A DNA stretch of 34,894 nt, from positions 1 through 34,894 of the forward strand of contig JAYMGJ010000552.1 of the NCBI GenBank assembly GCA_037178675.1. The letters are read 5' to 3'. Shown here one piece after another: positions 22,601-31,837 of the stretch. The notes below the pieces were generated by a model that worked only from the letters and a program-made list of their open reading frames with translations, was not told the origin of the DNA and did no database searches. Within the stretch, counting starts at the first letter, position 1, and each line of letters begins with the position of its first letter. The DNA comes from Scleroderma bovista (taxonomy: Eukaryota; Basidiomycota; Agaricomycetes; Boletales; Sclerodermataceae). Made by a program: the position numbers and the translations under genes.

Positions 22601-23923
22601 ACCAGGAACGACTAGTCCTTCCATCCTTCGTTTTTCCAGCACCCACTGCCCTTGGTAGTGAGAAAAGAAAGCTTTCTGCAGACCAGTGGTGATCAGCTGG
22701 TATGATACATCTTGTCATCACCCTAATCCGAATCTGGGGCCGCTCGGAGGGTAGACAACGCCAAATGCTTAACAACTACATGCATCTCATCACAGCGGTT
22801 TATATAGCTAACCTCCGTTCCACCTCTCGAGAGCTGGCAAGTAACTATACTGATCATTTCAAGCGCTATCTTTTGGGGGTCTTAGATTTGTATAAAGAAG
22901 CGAAATTGCAGTCGGTCCACCATGCGTGTCTCCATTTTGAGCAGTTGTTAGTTGGGTTAGGACCTGTTCATTCATGGAGGGCTTGGGCTTTTGAATGTTT
23001 CAACTACAAGCTCCAGAGGACCAAAACAAATATGCGTTTTGGTGCGTGTTTATTAAGCGTTCACGCAACAGTTACTGACCGTGCTCAGGTGAACTTGAGC
23101 TGACATTCATGAATGACGCGTGCTGTGCAGCCAATCTTCAGATGTTGCTGAATAGCTCACGCATCCCCCCGTCCATGAACGAACTTTGGCCCACATTCCA
23201 ACAGGTGTTCAAATCCAGTGTGCGAGGTACACGTCTCAGTGATGCATATGCTCCAAGAACACTTAGTGAAATGAAGGCCATCCCTGCAAATCCAATGTCT
23301 CGAGGACACCTAAAAGCAGTATGCAAGGCATACTTACCTTTAGCCATGGAACACACGCATGCTCAATCACCAGAAGGCAGGTGATCAAGTTATTACTCTG
23401 TACCAGCAACCTCATACTAGATGTAGTGATTCGCTGGTGCAAAGCATTACATATGGGGGGCATGACCTTTCAGCCAGTTGCTAGATCGCAACGCAATTCA
23501 CATGCGATTGTTCGACTCCCTGGGCCGTACAACACCCAATTCCCTGCCCAGATACTTGGGCTATTCATCTTCACTACGACGGAAGACATCTTTGGAGTCA
23601 TTTCTCGCTACGCCTCTCTCAACGATACGGATGCCGAGTGTGACCCTTACCCTCAGTTCGGCGCAGTTGCTGGTCAGCTGTATTATGATGCAGTTGAACC
23701 ACCATTCGTCGTCAATGCATCCAATTTCCTAACGCTATTTGCCATGACTCCAATGCAACTGGATTATATATCAAAGCCTGTTGTCCACGTCCTACCGCTT
23801 TACAAGGTACTACACTCTTCTTTCACTTGAATATTGACGAAAGATTGACTGCCACCTCTCTAGGACATATACTGTCAGCAGGAGACATTTCAGGATATAG
23901 AAGATGGTCACGACAAACCCTGA
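19675..23923 (+). pseudogene. Tnp2-type CACTA (CMC) transposase, inactivated
   Basis: This is a transposase of the Tnp2/Transposase_21 kind, which moves CACTA elements. Exons: 19675-20443, 20504-22008, 22053-22118, 22171-22428, 22474-23041, 23089-23318, 23374-23806 and 23864-23923, all with GT-AG introns and in frame. There is an N-terminal Cys/His cluster (CTCKVIGC, CARHRNID), then VCCPSCCALY (about 20762). The core has FSLAVDGFNPFGMKIA (about 21130), FSRTARHRLGRVVSLAVIPLVCDVLGARQVGGF and LLRLPYWDAIWFTILDSMHA (about 21662). ATG 19675 was chosen just before the Cys cluster; 19621 is an alternative. Three defects kill it: TGA at 20662-20664, TGA at 22690-22692 after KLSADQW (arginine expected), and one extra G in a G6 run (23455-23460). 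It lies between the element B copies. Its own termini are not identified. Confidence 0.85.
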
Positions 23924-24602
23924 AATGACCCGAACCCACGAGGCTACTAGGTTCATACTTTCCAGAACTCTCAGCCTACCCTCATATCACAACAGCCGTC
24001 GAACCCATGTTTGTATAACGTATAGTGTCTATCGTAATGAGGTGAAGTAGGCGGTGTTTGTACAACTACTACACGTTAGCAGTGCAAAAACAAGTAATAT
24101 ATGCCATATCTCTCCTTAAGTTTCCGCTGGCGTCGTCGATGTAGAATCTTGTACCATTTCAGGGCAGATTCATCGCGTTGTAGCCGTTTGTACTGTCTTC
24201 ATTCCGGCAACGTGAACTCCAGCGTGTACTAAGGACGAGTAAGCTTCTTGTATCACACGCACTCTTTTGAATCCAGACATCTAAAAGACCCTCCCATGTA
24301 GGGAAGTACATGCAGTGTCCTCCAGGATACCTTCAACACCACCCAGCACAGCTAGTAGTTATTTCTAGATTTCTAGAGCTGCCATAGTTGACCATCACGG
24401 CTGCATAGTGTTGTTGTCGTAGATAGTGATATCCTCAGCATCGTCGATGGGAGGAGGGGGGGGGGGGCATCAACTTAAAGTTGATGACGGATCGCTCTAT
24501 CTTGAATGCGTGGCGCTAGATACTGCCTGTAGTTGGTGACCACCACAGCAAGGTTGGGCCAGAGTATGGGGGTAACGCAAGTGAGAAAGATGGCAATGTT
24601 GC
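23924..24602. other. Region without a supported gene; G12 run and hairpin
   Basis: This follows the transposase. A run of twelve G (24456-24467) is directly followed by catcaacttaaagttgatg (24468-24486), a 9-bp-arm inverted repeat with a one-base centre. The rest shows no gene. The minus-strand frame continuing from the cyclin remnant runs to 24475 and may be its degraded 3' part. Confidence 0.4.
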
Positions 24603-24808
24603 TCACAACGTGTTCGAGTACATACTTTCGCAGATAACCTTGCTGGCCAACATGAATGCCAATACGATCAGGCGGTGGGAAAACACGCCTTCGGTTGTTG
24701 ATGGAGGATGGGGGCCAAAGGTGACCGAAGGGTGTAGTTTCGTGTGGTGGAGGGCATACGCGATGAAGTAATCCCTTAGGAGCGGTTCGAGGTGGCTGCG
24801 TGACGCGT
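24603..24808 (-). pseudogene. Cyclin-box fragment, interrupted by element B
   Basis: On the minus strand, ASRSHLEPLLRDYFIAYALHH then KLHPSVTF and, after a locally shifted frame (ACFPTA), HRLIVLAFMLASKVICESMYSN read as the cyclin box of a PCL-type fungal cyclin. Such cyclins bind and activate cyclin-dependent kinases. The first helix and the HRL...ASKVICD-like core are present; the middle needs two frame changes within about 60 bp. The 3' part after a possible donor near 24600 is not recognisable. The upstream side is cut at 24808 by element B, whose target duplication GCGT lies within this reading frame. The missing N-terminal part should be beyond 27153, where I cannot identify it. It is a dead fragment. 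Confidence 0.65.
24805..24808. repeat. 4-bp target-site duplication GCGT (left side)
   Basis: GCGT directly precedes TGTGCACC, the inner end of the right element B copy. GCGT recurs directly after its TGACA end at 27150-27153. Confidence 0.75.
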
Positions 24809-27149
24809 TGTGCACCTAAGTGAGGGAAGAGGTCAGAACAACCAACAACCAACACCAAATGACAGCAATATGCGAGTGGTGGTCTTCCTTTGCATTTTTG
24901 GTATTTAATCTCCTCAGGGGGATGTGCTGCACGCCTTCAGGCAGGATGCAGGAGGGAAGGGAAGGGCTTCTGATGGGGAATAGATGCGACTGGGGATGAT
25001 ATTGACTCCTCTTCAGCCTACCACAGTGGTTAGGAAGAGTCCTGGGATAGAAAAGCGATGATAGATTGATGACAGGGGTGTAACAGCAGTGATGGAGCAG
25101 AGGGGAAGCAAGGGGACAGTTCCTGCTTCAAGAATGCGATGGACAGTGATGGGATAGAGTGGACAGTGATGCTAGACTGCGCTTCAGCCTAGAGAAAAGA
25201 TCAGATACAAGATATATCTGATAAACAGCAATATAGGAGCTTTAGGCCAGCACTGAGTGACCTACAAGTCCAAAGACAGAGATAGAGCTTATAGACAGTG
25301 AGGGAGAGTGAATGTGGTCGCTTTATTGAGGGGGAAGCAGACACTTCCTTGCAGCCTTTGGCTGCTGCTTTATATACAGGAGGGGCTGTGGCCCTGTAAG
25401 CACAAATGACTAAGTGCTTGGTAAGAGATTGGTAAGAAATTGGTAAGCGATTGATAAGCAGTGTAATCAGGCTGAGTCATCGATGGGGAGAGCCTGAACA
25501 AGCTGCTGAGCCAAGGGAAAGAGCAAAAACATAGGCAAAAAGGGGTGTATAACCAAGAATATGGAAAAATCATTGCATGGGGCCCAAAAGAGAGGGGGGG
25601 AAAGCATGGGATGAGTAGATCGAAGCTAAATGAGCATATACAATGACATAATGCATATGAATCATAGGGGCATGAGTCATGAATTGATAAGCAGCATGAT
25701 AAGCATGATTTGAAGGATGATTGGTAAGTGATTGGTAAAGGGAGTAATGGGGATTAGTAATGCCAAGAGGGGATGAATAATGCGCAGCAGAGTGAGTCAG
25801 AGTGAGCCAGAGTGACTCTGTGTGACTCAGAAAGAAGGGAAGCACAACCTATGATTTATTGAACTTTAGATCTGGAGATGAGCTTCTGAAGCAGTGCCAC
25901 TGATGGGAGTGGCTGGGGGATAATAAAAGAATTGATCCGACCAGAAGAGCAGTGTCAGGGGGCCTGGAATGACAAGTAGAGTCACAGCTGGTCACAGAGT
26001 GTCACAAATCCCTTGGATTGAGCTTCTGTAGAGCAAAAACGCGAAATTTGGTGCTCCCGAAGTGCAGTCTTCCCTTGAGCAGTAAGGGGAAGGTTCTGTA
26101 CTCTATTAGGGCTCCTAAGAAGGGTTCTAGAGCACTGTTTCATTCGTGTTTGTTGCGGGATAGCAGGGAAGAGAATTGCAAGTAGCGGATTCGACATGTC
26201 CAGGGAAGCGAGATGAATGATAGAGGGAGATGGATGTGACAGGACTCTGGGATGAAAGGACCATATGCAGAGGACTCAGGAGACACAGAGACGACCAGGT
26301 ATGAATTTTCAAGTCTAACGATAGACTTGAGACGACCAAAGTATGTGCGCGACGCAGGACTGACAAGGAGAACGCGCTGACCGAGAACGAGAGGGACTGA
26401 GGGAGAAGGCTGGGAAGATATGTACCAGACAGTACACAGGAGCTCAGGGAGAGGCTGTCCCAAGAGCAGGACATAGTTGAGGTCTGCTGCAATAGTGGAG
26501 AAACGTTCCAGAGAAAATGTGGACTCCATAGTGAGTGATGAAGTGGGTGTCTGGATTGTGGGTGGAATATCTCCGTGGGAAATGAACGGATTTACGTCGG
26601 AACTTGACAGGCAGATAGACCATGGTCTAGGCTCCATGATGGTATAGTCACATGATTGATAGCTTCAAAAATGGCAGAGCTATTCAAAATATCGGAATGC
26701 CGGCTGGGCACCTAAATTTGACATTTGGGCGCTAAAAAATGATTCTTCCTTTTCTCCTTCGTTTCTCTATCGTTTCTTCTGCTTCTTTGGTTGTTCTGGT
26801 ATGGGAGTTGGACTGCAGTAGGTTGCATTCCTCTCTCATACTGAAATGATCACCAATCCTTGGATTCTTCTGCTTCTTGGCGGTTCTCATGCGATAGATG
26901 ACTGTCCATGTTGGCATTCATCTCTCGCATCAGGATAGTCATTCTTGTGCGATAGATGGCTATGACAAGCTTGTATTCATCCTTCGCATAAGGATAGTCT
27001 TGACTTTGTGTGATATGGATAGCAAGGGCTGTCTGTATCCCTCAAGTCGGGGCAATCTTTCAACAGATCTTGGGTGTGCGTTCTTCGCATTAGTTTCATC
27101 AGCTAACTTTCTCCATGTCCACAGTACCAAACACGTTTGGTGCGTGACA
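24809..27149 (-). mobile_element. Element B, right copy: LTR-like, 2341 bp, inverted
   Basis: This is the reverse complement of the 11619-13469 element with the same TGTCACGC...(GC/TG)CACA termini and its own GCGT target duplication. It is 490 bp longer. Three blocks explain the difference: 384 bp at about 25461-25844 (absent from the left copy), a 49-bp GT...AG segment at about 26371-26419, and about 58 bp of tandem duplication near 26890-26990. TATA-like (25369-25376) and AATAAA (25322-25327) signals are conserved on the minus strand. The element has landed in a cyclin-box exon. By eye it differs from the left copy mostly by scattered transitions, a few per hundred bases, so both insertions are not very recent or derive from different sources. 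Confidence 0.75.
26140..26529 (-). CDS. Short frame inside element B, right copy (129 aa)
   Basis: The minus-strand ATG at 26529 (MESTFSLERFSTIAADLNYV) opens an uninterrupted frame to 26140. Against the left copy the first 39 residues or so match, then this copy reads through an extra 49 bp beginning GTACAT and ending GGTCAG. If that segment is an intron, the spliced frame ends at 26127 in the same way as in the left copy. If it is coding, the left copy carries a frameshifting deletion. No domain is recognised. Confidence 0.35.
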   Translation of the reverse strand: MESTFSLERFSTIAADLNYVLLLGQPLPELLCTVWYISSQPSPSVPLVLGQRVLLVSPASRTYFGRLKSIVRLENSYLVVSVSPESSAYGPFIPESCHIHLPLSFISLPWTCRIRYLQFSSLLSRNKHE

Positions 27150-27153
27150 GCGT
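27150..27153. repeat. 4-bp target-site duplication GCGT (right side)
   Basis: This matches 24805-24808 and directly follows the TGACA end of element B, right copy. Confidence 0.75.
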
Positions 27154-28100
27154 GCGTGTTCTAGGTAGGTGATTTCGTCTTGCGCTTTGCTGACGTTTAT
27201 GCGCTTGATCTCGAGCCTCCCTCATCGACGTCGTCGACGTCTAACGAGTCCGTACGGACACTCTGAGGGTTGATGGGTGGCTCCGACGACACTGGTGAGT
27301 CTCCTGTATTCTTCGGCTTTGACACATGTGCTGACTCTCTACAGCCAGCAGTGCTGCTTCGACTCGCACTCAGTCGACGTCGCCACCGCTAGTCGTGTCG
27401 ACCATGTCGTCATTTCGTCCACCGTCAGCGCCGTTTCGTTCACCCTTAACGCTCGTTCAAAGACGAACGTTCAACTTGTGGTGCCCAACGCCTGCGTTCC
27501 ACGGTGCGTATACTTCGATACTACCTGCCCTAACCTTTCTTCATCGACCAGCACGCTTGGATCACTTGATTTCGGGTTCAACAGGTGAGATTTGCGGTTT
27601 CGACGCATTCTGACATTTTCCGTTTCGTTTGCAGGCGTTCTTGCGCTCTTCATAACGCTCTCTGCACGTCCGTATGCACGGTTGACCTGTCCGCATGGTT
27701 CCTGCAACTGGCTGGCTCGCCTGAGCACTGCCTTGCAGCTTCCATGGGTAAGTCTGGCGGTTTCGTCTTCTTTCGAGGGAGTCTGACGATTTCCTGTGTA
27801 ATCCGTGTTCGTTTCAACGCTTGAGGTGTCCATCTGCCCATCCAATGCGTCCACAGGGCTTCCAACGTCATTCGCCACCTCCAGCACCAAACCCAAACTG
27901 GTGGATTCTTGATCATCCAAGGTATCAGCCAAGTTATTGGTATGGCTGACACAGTGGGAAGCTTGAGAGGAGGCTTGAGAACTCTGTTGGTTGCATACAG
28001 CCAGAAGTTGCACGTTATCCGGAAGTGCTGGGGCATGGTTGCACTGGTGATGCTCTGCAACAATGTCTTCGACATCTCCTAATCATATCATCAATACAAT
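27154..28100. other. CpG-rich stretch, coding status unclear
   Basis: Both strands carry open stretches. On the plus strand, an ATG near 27404 (MSSFRPPSAPF) opens a frame to a donor at about 27586 (gtgaga). A 50-nt intron ending tttgcag and a further open stretch (VLALFITLSARPYARLTC) follow. On the minus strand, 27471-28013 is open for about 180 codons, acidic and Gln/Ser-rich. I cannot decide between them and recognise neither. CpG is frequent up to about 27870, in sharp contrast to the next 2.5 kb. Confidence 0.3.
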
Positions 28101-28620
28101 AGATGGGATGTTGGCACTGTAGAACCTCTGCAAGACCTGGTGATCGAAAATGTTGACAAGCTGCAGGAAGATGGTCATGAGTGACTTGCCATTTGAATGT
28201 GTTCAATGTTCTGGAGCTGTTGAATATGCCCACCATTACCTTTTCTGGTGTGCAAAGAACACCATGGTTAAGATTCATCAAATGCTCCAAAGTACTCAAG
28301 GATAAGATGATCAAAACACCCCCATTCACCATTGAACTGGCCAAAATTCTGCTGCTTACAAATGTTGGTCACATCAAAACCACCATCCCTGCTACCTCCA
28401 CTGCAAGCAATGGAAATGACTACCACGACCCTGTACTAACAATGGCAAAGATGATGACTGTTGTAGGTTTCATTTCATAGCAGTCACTCACTTCTGCACC
28501 AGCATGGAGGAAGAAATTTTTTTCCTGATATCCCCAGCCATACAAGCCAAGTTCTTGTACTCTGCCCAAGTTTGGTCAGAGTACTTCCTGGAAACAGTGC
28601 CAACTACTTAAATATTCATA
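28101..28620 (-). pseudogene. Unrecognised decayed gene fragment
   Basis: Minus-strand phrases look protein-coding. SDQTWAEYKNLACMAGDIR (about 28590-28530) is bounded by an acceptor-like ttccag and a donor-like gtgagt. An open run of about 109 codons (28015-28344) includes STLEHLMNLNHGVLC and CQHPIYCIDDMI. The two cannot be joined in one frame without changes, and a competing frame (FNGEWGCFDHLILEYF) overlaps. It probably belongs to an old mobile element or captured gene; the family is unknown. Confidence 0.3.
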
Positions 28621-29374
28621 ATGTTTTATTAGAAGTAAGATATCATATTTCTTTGGAAAACATTTGATAGGAAACAATAATTTTTTTCTTCATTTTTCCT
28701 GGATGCTGGTGGACTGCCTAGAGTGTTATGGCCCAACATACATAGCATATTTTCCAACCAAATATTTTGTGAAATAGAGTACCTCTTTATTCAATTTTTA
28801 GCTTTAGAACATTGAAAAATACTTGCTGTGTATTTTTGTCAGAGAAAGATTCCATGTTGAATTATCATATATTTCAATGTTCCTTGCAGAAACTATATAT
28901 GTGTTTTTTGGTGTGCTGTGGTTGAGAACATCTTATTATATCATGTATATTCTTGTCATGAGGTGGTAATATTTTATTTGGAAAAGCTGTGGGAAATCAT
29001 GTATCCTAATCATTGGATGTTTTCTCAAATTACATTTTTTTTTTTTTTTGCATTATGTTCTAGGTTTGAATAATTAATTCTTAAATACCAAAATATGCCA
29101 TAAACACAAGAGGGAGAATACTTAATTTTGTTTGCCTGTTTCATCAGAGATCAGGTCAAGATAACATACATATTGAATATTTGTGCTAAACAAAATAAGA
29201 ATGTTGTTGATGTATGTTCTCTGGTACATCAGACAACAACAATAACATGTAATATTTCAATTTTAACTCCAAAGACAGGCAAAAAAACATAGTATCTCTT
29301 TATTCTTTTTTTTCTTCATATTTCCTGAGAAAATACTGAGCAATGCTTGCAGTGATCTCTGGAAACATGTTGTT
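28428..29374. other. AT-rich CpG-free stretch (about 950 bp)
   Basis: No CG dinucleotide occurs between 28427 and 29375. The stretch is AT-rich, with T15 at 29035-29049 and many aatatt/atatat runs. No coding frame is supported over most of it. It lies between two decayed coding fragments and probably represents introns or spacer of an old, heavily mutated element. Confidence 0.7.
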
Positions 29375-30503
29375 CGTGATATCCAAAGAAAAGGTGTATC
29401 CTGGAATTACAGCACATGTCCAAATGAAGGAAAGCACAAGCCATTAAAGGATGCTTACCATGATCACACAAATAATAAGGATGTTGCAAATCAGGTGAGT
29501 TGAAATGCTGTGATTGTTATCTGGTATTAGTGTTTTAAACTTTTGCAGCTTCTCCGAGTTGATCATTACAAACTGGCTTTGAAGTTCCTTCATGCTTGCA
29601 TAGATGTTGTTGATGAACAGCTGGCAGATACAGGTCTTGATGATCACCCAAATGATCTACCAGCTACATCTTGTGGAAATGTCAAGCTTGGGTCTGCATG
29701 TCAGCATCAAGAAATTGGAGACCTTGAAAAGGAACGCTCCCCAAAGGTTTCTGTATTTCAAGGGTTTCAACAGAAGTTTACTGACTTCATCAATACAAAT
29801 CTCCCTTCCTATGGCTACAATTTAACCAATTGGATGAACATCCCTTCAAACTTCTTGGTAATGTCTCTACCTTGCATTTATCTTGGGGGCTTATGATTTA
29901 TTTTCTCCCCCACTACTACTAGATACAAGAGTATCGCTACCTTAGAGTGCAATATGAATCTGCAGTGGACTGGAATGAGAAGGTTGACCACCTTTACTGC
30001 AACCCAGCATTCCATGGAAAACCCTGATATGATTGTGCATTGATTCACCTCACAGAGTCAGAAACTGCTTTTGTGCGGTTGATCTACATTTTTTCCTGCA
30101 AGATAAAGTTGGATGGTGATGATCAGACCTTTCAATTTGCCCTGGTACAGCCATACACAGCAGGACTTGGTGCTAGATGTCACATTGATGAAGACTTGAA
30201 GTTGATTCGTGTCAAGGCAACTGCCCATTCAAGTCCAATATTTATCCCTGTCATATCCATTCTCCAGGGTGCTGTGCTGTATCCTGATCCTGCAAATCAG
30301 GATGAGTTCTTTGTTGTCAGACATCTTGATGGTGACATGTTCCTTCGAATGATAGGGTGGAATAGTAGGAATAGGAGTCAGGTAATAATATTCTCTATAG
30401 CTATTGTGGTGCTCTACTAATCATTTAATTGCTTTTATTCTAGCGAGGGCTGAAGAGCCAAGCAATTGTTCTGTCCATGTGGGCAGCATTTCAAGCCATT
30501 TAA
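29339..30503 (+). pseudogene. C-terminal part of an Agaricomycete transposon protein
   Basis: Four exons (29339-29494, 29549-29857, 29923-30381, 30444-30503) join in frame through canonical introns and end at TAA. Phrases are DLWKHVVRDIQRKGVSWNYS, PLKDAYHDHTNNKDVANQ, SYGYNLTNWMNIP, EYRYLRVQYESAVDW, FALVQPYTAGLGARCHIDED and GAVLYPDPANQDEFFVVRHL. I associate these with the C-terminal region of large proteins of Plavaka/KDZ-like mobile elements in mushroom-forming fungi. This is recalled resemblance, not a search, and the exact family is uncertain. TGA at 30025-30027 interrupts GKP-stop-YDCALIHL, where relatives have arginine. Upstream of 29339 the protein cannot be followed into the CpG-free stretch, so the N-terminal half is missing or unrecognisable. 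Apart from the one TGA the frame is remarkably well kept. Confidence 0.65.
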
Positions 30504-31075
30504 TTGCCTTTATTGTAGTATTACTAGTAGTGAGGATGCATTGACAATCATGTAAACTGATATTATTAATAATCCACCATCATTTATTATACTATGGTGT
30601 CCTCAATGATCTCCTATGTACTTCTTAGTGGGTTTTCACCCCAATTACTTCTTGAACCCACCTTCCCCCCTCAAGGACACTGTAGTAGTATTAGGGGACA
30701 TACAGGCTCAGAGGAATCAGAGGTCAGGTGATGCTGAGTCAGCAGTGCTAGGATATTAATACAGACACAATGCCAATCTACAGGACATCCATCATCTCAC
30801 TATGCCAGAGATGATTCCTCTGCTTCATCATGGTAATGAGAGTGGGTTCGACTCAGACATTTTGTGAGCATCTGTTTACTGTTGATGCTACTAATACTAT
30901 TGTTTAGTAATTGCTGAGCCATATTTACTTACGATTCCAGCCAGGACCTCACAAAGAAGATCAACAGTGGCTGCAGTTTTGAATCAGATACACACCAGGG
31001 CCAAAAGACGTATGTACACAGCCTCTTTTTGATTGGTGCAGTTGACAACCAAAACTTTTGTGGCAGTTTCTGTTC
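30504..31075. other. Region without a supported gene
   Basis: The sequence is AT-rich and poor in CpG, without a long open frame. Direct phrases such as agtagtattaggggac / agtagtgagg occur near 30520-30700 but form no clear repeat. I see nothing else. Confidence 0.35.
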
Positions 31076-31395
31076 TCGCAGTATATCTCACTCGTCCTCT
31101 CCATTCTTATTATTGCGTTCAACATAGTGTCGATCAATTTCAGTGCTTTATCACGTACTCCTGAAGACCATGTCAAGTTTGTCATATGCTATTGCATGTT
31201 ATATTGAAGGAAAGGTATCTCTGTGGTGCACGATTGACTCACTGACTGTGCTCAAGTACAATGATGAAAGCTCATTCTGATTGTGTGTGATGGGAACATT
31301 ATTGGATTGGGCAATGGTCGACTGACACCACATATTGTGCTGGACATCCTAGCGATTCCAATTTAGACCTGGAGCCACTAAGCTTTGTTGCCAGC
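31076..31395 (+). pseudogene. Chitin synthase fragment
   Basis: Plus-strand phrases in order are YISLVLSILIIAFNIVSINF (a membrane segment), SRTPEDHVKFVIC (31151-31189), [24 protein letters not shown] (31197-31266, in parts), [16 protein letters not shown] (about 31270) and [10 protein letters not shown]. After a frame change comes NLDLEPLSF (about 31360-31390). This order (membrane helix, RxPExxxKFVIC, CYxEG, TIDSL, CDGxIxGxGN, TPxIVLDIL, DPEPLSF) is that of large fungal chitin synthases, membrane family-2 glycosyltransferases that make cell-wall chitin. At least three indels interrupt 320 bp, and the catalytic C-terminal half is absent: the sequence changes abruptly after about 31395. It is a short dead fragment, perhaps carried by a mobile element. 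Confidence 0.7.
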
Positions 31396-31837
31396 GGTGC
31401 GTGTTCCCCATGTCCAACCCACTTGGCTCGACATGGTAGCAGTCATTTCTGGTAAGATTCTTCAGCTACCATGAATCATTCCACACTGACCCTTCACCAA
31501 CTATGCCCCAACCACAGGTTCCTCTGCAGCCTCAAGAGGGTGCTTTCATCATTCCGCTGGTTCATCCTCAGCCCATAGCTGGACCTGCTCCTCAACCTCC
31601 ATTTGTAATGGTAAACTATTCTGGGGTTGTGCCCCCTGTTATCCCCAGTCCTGTTCTTCATGTCCCCATTGTTCCAAGTCTGTCATTGGTTGCACCAGTC
31701 TTCTCATCCCCTCGGTTCAGGCACTCCTGATACTCAAGAATCATTCCATCAACACCCACCTGTTTGACCCATTCCCATACCTATGCCTCCAGGCGAGACA
31801 TCTCCTACCTTGCCTCATCTGCCCCCAATCTCTCTGA
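31396..31837 (+). other. Proline-rich open stretch, unrecognised
   Basis: An ATG at 31503 opens a 75-codon frame to TGA at 31728-31730, rich in Pro, Val and Gln (MPQPQVPLQPQ; PAPQPPF). It has no recognisable domain. It could be the disordered N-terminal part of a Gag-like protein or a chance low-complexity frame. It ends about 100 bp before the first LTR-like unit. Confidence 0.25.

Noticed and set aside
19000..24480. CACTA-type terminal inverted repeats around the Tnp2-like gene
   Set aside because: CACTA-like words (for example near 19197) exist but none pairs with an inverted partner on the other side, so the element's ends are not assigned.
11619..27149. One 15.5-kb composite transposon with long terminal inverted repeats carrying the Tnp2 transposase and WD40 gene
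   Set aside because: Each repeat has its own target duplication (CCGG, GCGT) at both of its ends, so they are two separate insertions. CACTA elements also have short CACT(A/G) ends, not kilobase TG...CA repeats.
6371..30027. TGA read as a sense codon or corrected by RNA editing
   Set aside because: TGA also ends normal frames here, and four of the five sites expect arginine, which neither TGA-as-Trp nor A-to-I editing would give. C-to-T decay explains them more simply.
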